DNA from: an uncultured Paracoccaceae bacterium
GTDB lineage: Bacteria; Pseudomonadota; Alphaproteobacteria; Rhodobacterales; Rhodobacteraceae
Direction: 5' to 3'
DNA length: 64,000 nt
NCBI GenBank assembly: GCA_947496605.1
Contig: CANMDF010000002.1
Span: 372,001 to 436,000 of the forward strand
Shown: positions 35,586-44,137 of the stretch, one piece after another
Layout: every line of letters begins with the position of its first letter
Numbering within the stretch: position 1 is the first letter of the stretch
Notes under the pieces: model-generated
Told to the model about the DNA's origin: nothing
Seen by the model: only the letters and a program-made list of their open reading frames with translations
Databases searched by the model: none
Made by a program: the position numbers and the translations under genes

Positions 35586-36011
35586 ATGCGCATTTTAACT
35601 ATTACTGCCGCCTTTGCTCTGAGCTTAGCAAATCCTGCGTTTGCCCAATCAATCAATTTTGGTGATGACAGCAGCCAGTGGGCGAATGACGGCGAATGTG
35701 ACGACGGGCGCTTTACGGGGCCGGGTTTGACCTCAACACCGCTGCTGCAGGACGACGTGTTGGCTGACGCCACAGATTGCAAGATGGCGTATCAGGCTGG
35801 CCAATTGACGCTCGCGGGCGTCTCATCTGACGGCACGATCGATTTTGGCAATGATGCGGGCGATTGGTCCAATGATGGCGAATGCGATGACATGCGCTTT
35901 GCTGGACCGGGCATGACTACGACGCCCTTGCTTCAAGATGACATCATGCGCGACGCATCAGATTGCCGAGACGCATTTGCAGCTGGCCGCCTAAAGCTAG
36001 CCGGCCAATAG
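35586..36011 (+). CDS. Secreted protein with tandem-duplicated cysteine-containing domain
   Basis: A 141-residue exported protein. Residues 1-20 form a signal peptide ending PAFA. The mature part is two near-identical 56-residue units (residues 23-78 and 85-140), each with NDGECDD.RF.GPG, TPLLQDD and DC, so each unit has two cysteines that may pair. Such units are widespread in Rhodobacteraceae secreted proteins, but no function is known. AAAGGAAA lies before the ATG. It is divergent from accA. Confidence 0.85.
   Translation: MRILTITAAFALSLANPAFAQSINFGDDSSQWANDGECDDGRFTGPGLTSTPLLQDDVLADATDCKMAYQAGQLTLAGVSSDGTIDFGNDAGDWSNDGECDDMRFAGPGMTTTPLLQDDIMRDASDCRDAFAAGRLKLAGQ
35652..36005 (+). repeat. 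Two 56-codon tandem units within the secreted protein gene
   Basis: Units at 35652-35819 and 35838-36005 encode the duplicated domain, separated by a six-residue linker. About two thirds of the residues match, so the duplication is not very recent. Confidence 0.8.
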
Positions 36012-36015
36012 GCGG
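35987..36015. terminator. Candidate hairpin between convergent genes
   Basis: CCGCCTA and TAGGCGG form a perfect seven-base stem with a 15-base loop across the stop codon of the duplicated-domain gene, just before the convergent mcl1 stop. No T-run follows, so function as a terminator is uncertain. Confidence 0.35.
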
Positions 36016-36022
36016 TGTCGCG

Positions 36023-36979
36023 TCAGCCCGCGATCATCTCGGACTGGCGCACGATCACTTCGGCTTGCTTGATTGACGCGATGTCGACGAGGCGGCCTTT
36101 GTAAACGGTCGCCCCTTCGCCGCGTGCTTTGGCGTCTTCCATCGCAGCAAGGATTTCGCGTGCTTCGGCGACCGCTTCCTCAGATGGTGTGAACACCTCA
36201 TTGGCAAGTGCTATCTGCTTAGGGTGGATCGCCCATTTGCCGACCATGCCTAGCGTGGCAGACCGTTTGGCCTGCGCGCGGTACCCTTCATCATCGCTGA
36301 AATCCCCGAAAGGTCCATCCACGGGCAGCACGCCATGTGTGCGGCACGCCGCTACGATGGCCGTTTGCGCCCAGTGCCATGGATCGGAGTAATGACGCGT
36401 GTCGCCATGCAGCATGTAGTAGTTTTCCTGCGTGCCGCCGATGCCCGTCGTCTGCATGCCCATGGATGCGGCAAAATCAGCGGCCCCAAGGCTCATCGCC
36501 GCCATGCGGGGTGAGCTGGCGGCGATGTCTTCGACATGGGCGATGCCTGCAGCGGATTCGATGATCACTTCAAAGCTGATTGGTTTACTGCGTCCTTTGG
36601 CGGTTTCAATTGCGGTGACCAGCGCATCGACCGCATAGACATCTGCGGCGCAACCGACCTTGGGGATCATGATCTGGTCGATCCGGTCGCCTGCCTGTTC
36701 CAGCACGTCGACCACGTCTTTGTACCAATATGGCGTATCGAGACCGTTGATTCGTACCGACAAATATTTTGTGTTCCAGTCGACCTCGTTAATCGCTTGG
36801 ATCACATTGGCGCGTGCTGTGTCTTTATCGGACGGTGAAACGCTGTCTTCCAGATCAAGGTTGATCACGTCTGCTGCACTTACCGCCATTTTCTCAAATA
36901 GTTTGGTGTTTGAACCGGGCCCAAACAGTTGGCAGCGGTTTGGACGGGCAGGGGGCGTGGGTTGCAGGCGGAATGACAT
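36023..36979 (-). CDS. mcl1: L-malyl-CoA/beta-methylmalyl-CoA lyase
   Basis: Cleaves malyl-CoA to acetyl-CoA and glyoxylate and beta-methylmalyl-CoA to propionyl-CoA and glyoxylate, as in the ethylmalonyl-CoA pathway. The 318-residue protein has the CitE/HpcH fold signs LFGPGSNTKLFEKM (residue ~19), NLDLEDSV (~40), EVIIESAAG (~138) and WAIHPKQIALAN (~250). The N-terminus MSFRLQPTPPARPNRCQLF is characteristic of Mcl1 of Rhodobacteraceae. Confidence 0.94.
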   Translation of the reverse strand: MSFRLQPTPPARPNRCQLFGPGSNTKLFEKMAVSAADVINLDLEDSVSPSDKDTARANVIQAINEVDWNTKYLSVRINGLDTPYWYKDVVDVLEQAGDRIDQIMIPKVGCAADVYAVDALVTAIETAKGRSKPISFEVIIESAAGIAHVEDIAASSPRMAAMSLGAADFAASMGMQTTGIGGTQENYYMLHGDTRHYSDPWHWAQTAIVAACRTHGVLPVDGPFGDFSDDEGYRAQAKRSATLGMVGKWAIHPKQIALANEVFTPSEEAVAEAREILAAMEDAKARGEGATVYKGRLVDIASIKQAEVIVRQSEMIAG

Positions 36980-37094
36980 GAGCGATCCTTGCGGTATGAT
37001 TATTGCGTCAGCGGTTTCTTGTGGCGTAGATTATTGCGCGCACAGGGGCAAGCGTATTTTGCAGTTGCAGCATGCCTGCCTTACGGCAACTTCG

Positions 37095-37340
37095 CTACCA
37101 GCAGATGTGTTTGATGGCTTGTCCGTCTTTCAACTGGAAAATCTCAACGCAAGTTGTGTCCCCTTGCCGTGCCGTTCTGTGTCCCAGGTCGAGGCTACGG
37201 ATCACCTCTGCCGGTGAAACGAACTGATCATCATTCAGGTCCATGTATTTGGTCGGAAAACCATGCAACAGAACAAGCCCTGCCAGCACCAGAAGCGGCG
37301 CCACTGCGATTGCGACAATGATTATGAGCAACCTACGCAT
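37095..37340 (-). CDS. Small exported or membrane protein with EF-hand-like loop
   Basis: An 81-residue protein. Residues 4-25 are a hydrophobic helix (LLIIIVAIAVAPLLVLAGLVLL), either a signal anchor or a signal peptide. DLNDDQFVSPAEV near residue 35 resembles a single calcium-binding EF-hand loop. Two cysteines occur (TTCVEI and the C-terminal HICW). It stands alone between mcl1 and the aminotransferase gene. No family is recognised. Confidence 0.7.
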   Translation of the reverse strand: MRRLLIIIVAIAVAPLLVLAGLVLLHGFPTKYMDLNDDQFVSPAEVIRSLDLGHRTARQGDTTCVEIFQLKDGQAIKHICW

Positions 37341-37401
37341 GGCCTAACTCCACAGCATTTCACCTCCTATTATGAGAGCGATGCAGAAGAGCCTTCCTGA
37401 A

Positions 37402-38586
37402 TTAAACGCCGGCTTCGACAATCGCTTTGGCCAACACAGGTACCGTCTGCGCATTCAATCCAGCAATGTTCATCCGGCTGTCGCCCACCATGTAAATCCC
37501 GTGATCGGCCCGCAGTTTTTCAACCAGTTCCGGTGTGGTTCCCAAACGGCTGAACATGCCACGGTGATGGGCTAGAAAATCGAAACGGTCACTGTTGGTC
37601 AGGCGTTTGAGTTCATCGGCCAACTGCTGCCGCAGCGCCAGCATACCGTTGCGGGTTTCTTCCAACTCGGCTTCCCAATCGGCACGCAGATCAGAGTCTT
37701 GCAGGATTGTGGTCACCACACGTGCACCGTGATCCGGCGGGAAGGAATAGTTCTGGCGGTTCAGAAACGCGAGGTTCTGTTGGGTCAGCGCCTGTTGATC
37801 GGCGTCCTTGCAGACAGCCATCAAGATGCCCGTCCGTTCGCGGTAAATCCCAAAATTCTTAGAGCAGCTTGCCGCAATCAGGCAATTCTCGAAACTGCTG
37901 GCGATCTGACGTGTGGCTTTGGCGTCATCGGCCAAACCATCGCCGAACCCTTGGTAGGCAATGTCAACGAATGGAACGGCGCCCTTGTTTTGCAGAAGGC
38001 TGATGACTTGTGCCATCTGCTCATATGTTAGGTTTGCGCCGGTGGGGTTATGGCAGCAGCCGTGCAGGAGAACGACATCGCCCGCTGCGACGTTCTGCAG
38101 GTCAGCTATCATGCCGTCGAAGTCAACGCCGCGTGTTTCGCTATCGAAATAGCGGTATTCTGCCATGCTCATCCTCAGGTATTTGATGATCGATGGGTGG
38201 TTTGGCCACGTCGGGTTGGACAGCCAAACAGTGGCTTTGGGGGCGGCAATGCGGATGAGTTCCAGCGCCTGGCGGATCGCACCAGTGCCACCGGGCGTGG
38301 CAACGGCAGCGACCCGTTCATCTAGCACACTGTCACCCAGTACGAGGTCTTTCATTACGGCGCTGAACGCAGGATCGCCAGCCAGACCAGTGTAAGCCTT
38401 GGAAGATTGGTCCGCCAAAATACGGCGCTCCGCCTCTTTCACGGCCCGCATGACGGGGGTGTTGCCTGTTGCGTCCTTATAAACACCGACGCCCAGATCG
38501 ACCTTATCGGTGCGCGGGTCGGCCTTGAATTTGGCGACGAGGGCGAGGATTTTATCCGCAGGTTGGGCGGTGAGGTTTTCCAGCAT
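37402..38586 (-). CDS. Aromatic/aspartate aminotransferase (class I)
   Basis: A 394-residue PLP aminotransferase of the TyrB/AspC type that transfers amino groups between aromatic amino acids or aspartate and 2-oxoglutarate. The opening DPRTDKVDLGVGVYKD, the substrate loop HGCCHNPTGANL (near residue 175), the PLP Lys in ASCSKNFGIYRERTG (near 240) and the C-terminal DSRMNIAGL are typical. It ends three bases after the sulfurtransferase gene begins its stop, so the two genes form one transcript. Confidence 0.93.
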   Translation of the reverse strand: MLENLTAQPADKILALVAKFKADPRTDKVDLGVGVYKDATGNTPVMRAVKEAERRILADQSSKAYTGLAGDPAFSAVMKDLVLGDSVLDERVAAVATPGGTGAIRQALELIRIAAPKATVWLSNPTWPNHPSIIKYLRMSMAEYRYFDSETRGVDFDGMIADLQNVAAGDVVLLHGCCHNPTGANLTYEQMAQVISLLQNKGAVPFVDIAYQGFGDGLADDAKATRQIASSFENCLIAASCSKNFGIYRERTGILMAVCKDADQQALTQQNLAFLNRQNYSFPPDHGARVVTTILQDSDLRADWEAELEETRNGMLALRQQLADELKRLTNSDRFDFLAHHRGMFSRLGTTPELVEKLRADHGIYMVGDSRMNIAGLNAQTVPVLAKAIVEAGV

Positions 38587-38589
38587 TTC

Positions 38590-39441
38590 TTAGGCTCCGG
38601 TGGCGATTGGAAGGTCGGCGTACATGCCCCATTCGGACCATGACCCGTCGTAGAGTGCGTGATCAGTTTTGCCGATCCGTTCAAGGGCGAGTGAGAGGAT
38701 CGCAGCGGTCACACCTGACCCGCAAGTGGTGATCGCGGGTTTGGACAGATCGACGCCTGCTTTCTTGAAGATCGCTTCAAGATCGGCTGGGTCTTTCATG
38801 GTCTGATCCGAGCTGAGCAAGTCTTTGTAAAAGACGTTCTGTGATCCAGGGATATGGCCGGACCGCATACCTTCGCGCGGCTCGTCGTCTTCGCCTTTGA
38901 AACGACCGGGTGCGCGGGCATCAATGATGCTGTAGTCGCCCAGTTTGGCAGCGCGGGCGACATCGGTCACATCGCGAACGCGGTGCGGTTCCATTTTTAC
39001 TGTCATATGGCGGTCGCGGATTGTAGGGGCCGCGGTAGTGACTTTGTGCCCGTCAGTGACCCATTTGGGCAGGCCACCATCCAAAACGGCGATATTAGTT
39101 TGCCCCATCAGGCGGAACAGCCACCAGACACGGGCGGCAGAAAATAGGCCCGTGCCGTCATAGACAACGACTTGATGTCCATCGCCCACGCCCATCGCAC
39201 GCATGCGTGACATGAATTTTTCGACAGGCGGGGCCATATGCGGTAGTTCAGACCGACCATCACTGATTTCGTCAATGTCGAAGAAGCGCGCGCCGGGGAT
39301 GTGACCTGTGGCGTATTCGGCTTTCGCGTCACGACCGCTGTCCGGCATGTACCAAGAGGCATCAAAAATCCGCAGATCCGGGTCTTTGAGGTGCGCGGCA
39401 AGCCAGTCGGTGCTTACCAGTGTTTTTGGGTCATCCGCCAT
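38590..39441 (-). CDS. sseA: 3-mercaptopyruvate sulfurtransferase
   Basis: Two-domain rhodanese of 283 residues that transfers sulfur from 3-mercaptopyruvate. The catalytic loop CGSGVTA lies near residue 236 in the C-terminal domain, and GHIPGARFFDID and SGHIPGSQNV mark the two domains. The Met at 39441 (MADDPKTLVSTDWLAAHL) fits the family start; an upstream ATG at 39453 would add four residues. The aminotransferase follows after three bases, which suggests a joint role in cysteine metabolism, since transamination of cysteine gives mercaptopyruvate. Confidence 0.93.
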   Translation of the reverse strand: MADDPKTLVSTDWLAAHLKDPDLRIFDASWYMPDSGRDAKAEYATGHIPGARFFDIDEISDGRSELPHMAPPVEKFMSRMRAMGVGDGHQVVVYDGTGLFSAARVWWLFRLMGQTNIAVLDGGLPKWVTDGHKVTTAAPTIRDRHMTVKMEPHRVRDVTDVARAAKLGDYSIIDARAPGRFKGEDDEPREGMRSGHIPGSQNVFYKDLLSSDQTMKDPADLEAIFKKAGVDLSKPAITTCGSGVTAAILSLALERIGKTDHALYDGSWSEWGMYADLPIATGA

Positions 39442-39542
39442 TGTCGCAGTCATCCTCTGCTTCTTCAAAGCAATCGGGGGACAGGTATCGCGCAGGGCCT
39501 TGTATGACAAGCCTTCGTCGCCACTCGCACACTGTGATCGGG

Positions 39543-39577
39543 CAAAGAAAAACGCCCGCAGGGCTGCTGCGAGCGTT
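39543..39577 (-). terminator. Intrinsic terminator of the glycine-rich protein gene
   Basis: On the minus strand, 24 bases after the stop, AACGC-TC-GCAG pairs with CTGC-GG-GCGTT around a short loop and is followed by TTTTTCTTTG. Stem plus T-run are those of a rho-independent terminator. Confidence 0.7.
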
Positions 39578-39600
39578 TCAAATCAAATCAAGTAGAAGGC

Positions 39601-39879
39601 TTACTTGGCCATCGCATTCTTGATCATGCCAACAATGGCCAAAGCGGCACCACCACCAACACCACCGCCTGCGACTTGCGTCAGGATGCTGCTGATATCC
39701 ATACCGCCGTCTCCGGCAGACATGCCAAGAACAGCGCTGAGGATTTGTCCGCCTACACCGCCGCCAATGATGCCCGCGATTGAATTACCCAGCGTCCCGA
39801 GCGAGAGGTTTTTCATAACCCCACCGGCCAAGTTACCGCCGACTGCACCCGATACGAGCTGAAGAATGATTTGTTCCAT
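39601..39879 (-). CDS. Small glycine-rich hydrophobic protein
   Basis: A 92-residue protein, start MEQIILQLVSGAVGGNLAGG, with many GxxxG and GGG runs (GIIGGGVGGQ, AGGGVGGGAALA) in hydrophobic segments, a glycine-zipper-like make-up that suggests membrane insertion or oligomer packing. No basic region or catalytic motif is seen. Similar short proteins occur in Rhodobacteraceae without known function. An intrinsic terminator follows it. Confidence 0.78.
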   Translation of the reverse strand: MEQIILQLVSGAVGGNLAGGVMKNLSLGTLGNSIAGIIGGGVGGQILSAVLGMSAGDGGMDISSILTQVAGGGVGGGAALAIVGMIKNAMAK

Positions 39880-39947
39880 GGTGATCCCCTTCCAAAAGGC
39901 CTTGTTTTTGCTGGCGCAAAATGTCGATCCAAGACGGCGCCACAAGG

Positions 39948-39970
39948 CGTGGGCCAATCATTGGCTCACG
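39948..39970. other. Stable hairpin in the smpB - glycine-rich protein gap
   Basis: CGTGGGCCAA and TTGGCTCACG pair over ten bases (one G-U) around a three-base loop. It lies about 58 bases downstream of smpB and 69 bases upstream of the next start, without a T-run, so it may end smpB transcription or protect an mRNA end. Confidence 0.5.
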
Positions 39971-40027
39971 TCTCAGGTGCAGATGATCGGGTTTTGGGCG
40001 CGTTAGGGTAAGGGGAAAACCTTGCGG

Positions 40028-40501
40028 TTAATCCCCGTGGCGCAACAGGCGCTGCTTTTGGCGGCCCCAATCACGCTTGGCCTCTGTCTGGCGTTTGTCG
40101 TGGTTTTTCTTACCCTTAGCCGTCGCGATCTTAAGCTTTACCAGCCCACGATCGTTGAAATACATCACCAGCGGCACAAGGGTCATGCCGTCGCGTTTTG
40201 TGGCATTCCACAGGCGCGCCAACTCGCGGTTTTTCACCAAGAGCTTGCGCTTGCGCCGTTCTTCATGGCTGAACATGGCACGGTCATAGGGTGCGATGTA
40301 GGCGTTCGTCAGCCACAGTTCACCATCATCTACGCTGGCATAGCTGTCTGCGATATTGGATTGGCCGATGCGTAGTGATTTCACCTCGGACCCGGTCAGG
40401 ATAATGCCAACCTCAAGGTCATCCTCGATGGCATAATCATAACGGGCACGCCGATTTTCAGCGATCACTTTGTAGTTTTTGTTTTCGGGTTTCTTGGCCA
40501 T
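40028..40501 (-). CDS. smpB: SsrA-binding protein
   Basis: RNA-binding partner of tmRNA in ribosome rescue. The 157-residue protein has [39 protein letters not shown] near residue 33 and the basic C-terminus [17 protein letters not shown] that enters the ribosomal decoding centre. The start at 40501 gives [17 protein letters not shown]; a second Met three codons upstream is possible. Confidence 0.96.
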   Translation of the reverse strand: MAKKPENKNYKVIAENRRARYDYAIEDDLEVGIILTGSEVKSLRIGQSNIADSYASVDDGELWLTNAYIAPYDRAMFSHEERRKRKLLVKNRELARLWNATKRDGMTLVPLVMYFNDRGLVKLKIATAKGKKNHDKRQTEAKRDWGRQKQRLLRHGD

Positions 40502-40589
40502 AGTTGGCATCAGATAGGCCAAGCTTTGCGTTGGCACAAGGGCAGGGGACAACCTGCGCCTGACATCACTGAGGGTTGAAAGATTGCCA

Positions 40590-41786
40590 ATGACTGTGCC
40601 CGTTTTGCAAAACCGTACGGCCCGCCATGTTTTTCTAGAAAAACACGGCCTGTCGGATCGGCCTTCGGGGGCTGGTAAAGGTACTGACCTAAAGGCGGTC
40701 ATCGACAATCTTGGCTTTGTGCAATTGGACAGCGTGAATACCTTCGCTCGCGCCCATGATCTGATCCTATGGTCCCGTCGCCAACAGTTCCGCCCCAAGG
40801 CGTTGCAACACCTATTGCACCGCGACCGTCAGGTGTTTGAGCACTGGACACATGATGCAGCCACTATCCCGATGGAGAGCTTTGCCCATTGGCGCATGCG
40901 TTTCGCCCGCGATGCCGTGCGGATGGAGCAGCGTTGGAAAGAATGGCGGCGGGGCGATTTTACCGCCAAGATTGATGAGGTCTTGCGCCAGATTTCTGAC
41001 AATGGTTGTTGCACCTCTGGTCAAGTCGGCACGGATGAAAGCCGTGGGTCGGGCGGTTGGTGGGATTGGCATCCGTCCAAGACTGCTTTGGAATATCTGT
41101 GGCGATCGGGGCAAGTGTCTGTTGTGCGCCGTGAGGGGTTTACCAAGGTCTATGATCTGACCGAGCGTGTCATCCCGCCTGAACATCTCAACAGCCGCCA
41201 CCAAGAAGCGGATACGATTGAATGGTGTTGCGCGGGGGCCTTGGACCGCTTGGGCTTTGCAACCAGTGGCGAGTTGGCTGCATTTTGGGATCATGTTACC
41301 CCGGCTGAGGCGAAAGCGTGGTCTGCGACGGCCTTGGCCGAAGGACGAATCGTTGAGATCGATGTTGAAGGCGTAGATGGAAAGCTGCGCCGGTCCTTTG
41401 CGCGGCCTGACCTGATGGATAGGGCGGTCGCTGCGCCCGTGCCCCGTATCCGTATTTTGTCGCCATTCGATCCTGCATTGCGAGACCGCAAGCGGGCCGA
41501 ACGCTTGTTTGGTTTTCACTACCGGATCGAAATTTTTGTGCCGGCGCCCAAGCGCAAGTACGGGTACTATGTGTTTCCAGTGATGGAAGGCGACAGTTTG
41601 ATCGGGCGCATTGATATGAAACGCGAAGGCAGTGTTTTGGCCGTTCGCGCGTTTTGGCCAGAGGACGGCGTGCGCATGGGATCAGGCCGCGTCGCGGCGC
41701 TGCGAAAGGAATTGGAACGGGCGGCCCAGTTTGGCGGCTGCAATGAGCTGACCTATGCACAAGATTGGATCAGGCTCCAAAATTAA
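40590..41786 (+). CDS. YcaQ/AlkX-like winged-helix DNA glycosylase
   Basis: A 398-residue member of the HTH_42 (YcaQ) family, whose studied members unhook interstrand DNA crosslinks. The family segment [23 protein letters not shown] occupies residues ~32-54 and includes the QLD form of the QxQ/QxD catalytic motif; [20 protein letters not shown] lies near 290 and [15 protein letters not shown] near 315. The ATG at 40590 is chosen over a TTG two codons upstream. It is divergent from smpB across 88 bases. Confidence 0.88.
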   Translation: MTVPVLQNRTARHVFLEKHGLSDRPSGAGKGTDLKAVIDNLGFVQLDSVNTFARAHDLILWSRRQQFRPKALQHLLHRDRQVFEHWTHDAATIPMESFAHWRMRFARDAVRMEQRWKEWRRGDFTAKIDEVLRQISDNGCCTSGQVGTDESRGSGGWWDWHPSKTALEYLWRSGQVSVVRREGFTKVYDLTERVIPPEHLNSRHQEADTIEWCCAGALDRLGFATSGELAAFWDHVTPAEAKAWSATALAEGRIVEIDVEGVDGKLRRSFARPDLMDRAVAAPVPRIRILSPFDPALRDRKRAERLFGFHYRIEIFVPAPKRKYGYYVFPVMEGDSLIGRIDMKREGSVLAVRAFWPEDGVRMGSGRVAALRKELERAAQFGGCNELTYAQDWIRLQN

Positions 41787-41834
41787 TACTTGAACAATGT
41801 TCAAAATTGGCCTATCCCATCTGAAATTCAGTCA

Positions 41835-41840
41835 GGAGGC
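41835..41840 (+). promoter_or_regulatory. Strong ribosome-binding site of the DUF2157-like gene
   Basis: The CAGGAGGC stretch just before the ATG at 41844 is one of the best Shine-Dalgarno matches in the window and excludes a start at the upstream in-frame Met. Confidence 0.65.
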
Positions 41841-41843
41841 CGC

Positions 41844-43046
41844 ATGTATTACGTCGCCCAAACCGATCAGCTTGTGTCAGATGGTGTGATTAACACCAGC
41901 CAAGCTGATGAAATCCAAAGCCGCGCGCGTGCTGCGATGATCGCGCTTTGCGTCAATACATTGCTGATTGCAGGTATCTTGGCGGCGACGCTTGGATTGG
42001 TCTTTTTCTTGGCAAGTGCCGCGAGCGTTGCCGTTTGTGGTGGTCTTTTCCTAGGGTCGGGCTTGTTGATCCTGCGTTACGGCGCTGAACTTTACCGCAT
42101 GTTTGGCAACGCCAGTGCGCTGATCGGTGCGGGCATGTTGATATCTGGCACAGGGATTGAACTGGCCGATAAAGTGCCAGACATCGCGGGGCTTGCGATG
42201 GCGACGATTGGCGCGGTGTTAGGCGGGCTCTTTTTCTGGCGGTTCCGCATGGGATTTACGCGTTTGCGGTTTGCTTACGGTGCCGTTTTGGTGATGGCCG
42301 CCGCACTGCATTTGACCGGCGTTTATGCCGCTGCCGCTGAGTTCAATCTTGATGGTTGGCCTATGCCATTCATCCACCTCTATGTCTTTGCGGTGATAGC
42401 CGCCCTCGGATTGACGTTGGATTTGCGCATCATCACCGCGCTTGCGATCGTACCTTTTGCGCAGATGTTGGACACGGGCACGTATTATTTCACAGCCGCC
42501 TATGTCTTTTATTCACCCGAATCCACGCTGAGCATCTTGCAGTTGGGCGCATTGGTTGCGGTTTGTCTTTGGGTGGCCGGACGTGGCGGGCCTGCTTTGT
42601 CCCGGCAAGCGGGTGTGTTGATGATCATGGCATTTGTCGTGGCGAATTTGTGCTTCTTGGTTGGCAGTATTTGGGGTGATGTTGTCGGAAGCAGCTATTG
42701 GGGCCCGGTTTATGCCGATTTCGCAGGAGATTGGACTGCTTACAACGACGCACGTGATGCGTTCCGCGCACAGGCATTCACGATCAGTGAAGGTGTGTAT
42801 TCCATCGTTTGGGCGTTGCTGTTGGCCGGACTGATTGTCTGGGCTGCGATGGCCAACAAGCGGGGCATGTTCAATACCGCCATGACCTTTGCGGGCATCC
42901 ATGCCTATACGCAAATGTTTGAAAGCTTCTACGACGAGCCATTGGCCTATGTCATTGGTGGTCTGGCCGCGATCCCGCTGGCCTTTGGATTGTGGCGGTT
43001 AAACAATGCGTGGTTCAAGCCACTGAAACCCGCCAGTGCGCAGTAG
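41844..43046 (+). CDS. DUF2157-like polytopic membrane protein
   Basis: A 400-residue protein with a short N-terminal soluble part (MYYVAQTDQLVSDGVINTSQADEIQSR, residues 1-27, described in parts) that resembles the helical start of DUF2157 proteins, followed by about ten or eleven transmembrane helices. AGGAGG at six bases before the ATG at 41844 is an excellent ribosome-binding site and decides the start. No function is known. Confidence 0.82.
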   Translation: MYYVAQTDQLVSDGVINTSQADEIQSRARAAMIALCVNTLLIAGILAATLGLVFFLASAASVAVCGGLFLGSGLLILRYGAELYRMFGNASALIGAGMLISGTGIELADKVPDIAGLAMATIGAVLGGLFFWRFRMGFTRLRFAYGAVLVMAAALHLTGVYAAAAEFNLDGWPMPFIHLYVFAVIAALGLTLDLRIITALAIVPFAQMLDTGTYYFTAAYVFYSPESTLSILQLGALVAVCLWVAGRGGPALSRQAGVLMIMAFVVANLCFLVGSIWGDVVGSSYWGPVYADFAGDWTAYNDARDAFRAQAFTISEGVYSIVWALLLAGLIVWAAMANKRGMFNTAMTFAGIHAYTQMFESFYDEPLAYVIGGLAAIPLAFGLWRLNNAWFKPLKPASAQ

Positions 43047-43050
43047 AAAA

Positions 43051-43076
43051 GTAAGGTGGGTTTACACCCACGTTAC
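43051..43076. terminator. Bidirectional terminator between convergent genes
   Basis: GTAA-G-GTGGGT and ACCCAC-G-TTAC form a ten-pair stem with one G/G mismatch and a four-base loop. Read on the minus strand it follows the dapA stop by one base and is followed by TTTTC, so it should end dapA and probably the DUF2157-like transcript. Confidence 0.7.
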
Positions 43077-43077
43077 G

Positions 43078-43950
43078 TCAATTCAACAGACCCGCGTGAA
43101 CCATAGCCTTGCGCATTTTTTCCTTGGTCGCATCCGTCAAACCAACCAAAGGCGAGCGCACTTCTTCGCTACACATGCCCAGCAAAGACATACCGTATTT
43201 CGCACCCACCAAACCGGGTTCTGTAAACACCGCTTCGTGCAGCGGCATCAAGCGATCCAGCTGGGTCAACGCTTTGGCATAATCGCCGGCCAGCGTGCTT
43301 TCTTGGAACTCGGCAATTAACTTGGGCGCAATATTGGCCGTCACGGAAATACAGCCGTGGCCACCATGTGCGTTATAACCAAGTGCAGTTGCATCTTCGC
43401 CTGACAGCTGGATGAAATCCGCACCACAGCGCATGCGTTGCGCAGGGACGCGCGACAAATCAGCTGTCGCGTCTTTCACACCGATGATCATCTCAAGCTT
43501 GGCCAATTCGGCCATTGTGTCTGGCGTCATGTCGACGACGGAACGCGGCGGGATGTTATAGATCACGATCGGCAAACCACATTCGGCGGCAGCGGTGAAA
43601 TGCGCGATCAACCCAGCCTGTGTCGGCTTGTTGTAGTAAGGTGTCACAACCAGTGCTGCATCGGCCCCGGCCTTTTTTGCGGCCATCACAAGGCGCACGG
43701 TTTCGGCTGTGTTGTTCGAGCCCGCACCTGCAATCACAGGAATACGTCCTGCCGCCTCATTGACGACTGTTTCAACAACCAAATCATGTTCGGCATGGGT
43801 CAGCGTCGGGCTTTCGCCAGTTGTGCCCACAGGCACCAGCCCATGCGATCCTTGGTCCACATGCCAGTTCACTAGTTTTTTTAGCGCGTCAACATCGACT
43901 TGGCCGTTCGAAAACGGCGTGACGAGGGCGGGGAGAGATCCCTTAAACAT
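43078..43950 (-). CDS. dapA: 4-Hydroxy-tetrahydrodipicolinate synthase
   Basis: Condenses pyruvate with aspartate semialdehyde in lysine and diaminopimelate synthesis. The 290-residue protein has [17 protein letters not shown] (near 42), [10 protein letters not shown] with the catalytic Tyr (near 132) and [13 protein letters not shown] with the Schiff-base Lys (near 162). The start at 43950 gives [13 protein letters not shown]. It is divergent from the lytic transglycosylase gene across about 190 bases. Confidence 0.96.
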   Translation of the reverse strand: MFKGSLPALVTPFSNGQVDVDALKKLVNWHVDQGSHGLVPVGTTGESPTLTHAEHDLVVETVVNEAAGRIPVIAGAGSNNTAETVRLVMAAKKAGADAALVVTPYYNKPTQAGLIAHFTAAAECGLPIVIYNIPPRSVVDMTPDTMAELAKLEMIIGVKDATADLSRVPAQRMRCGADFIQLSGEDATALGYNAHGGHGCISVTANIAPKLIAEFQESTLAGDYAKALTQLDRLMPLHEAVFTEPGLVGAKYGMSLLGMCSEEVRSPLVGLTDATKEKMRKAMVHAGLLN

Positions 43951-43971
43951 GGCACGCTTCCTTGTTGTTGG

Positions 43972-43991
43972 TGGCCGTGATTGGCCGTGAT
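43972..43991. repeat. Exact 10-bp tandem repeat in the dapA leader
   Basis: TGGCCGTGAT occurs twice head to tail 22 bases upstream of the dapA start. Its purpose is unknown; it may be a simple duplication or a paired binding site one helix turn apart. Confidence 0.55.
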
Positions 43992-44137
43992 AAAATCGCG
44001 CGGACACTAAGCGCAGTTGGTCAATCCTACAAGTTGTTCGTTTTGTCCAGAACGCAGTCGGGTTTCCGCTGATTGTCATGTTTGTGAGTTGTTATTGTGC
44101 CAACACAGGTTACCTTCCTGTTCAAAAGGGACGCGCA

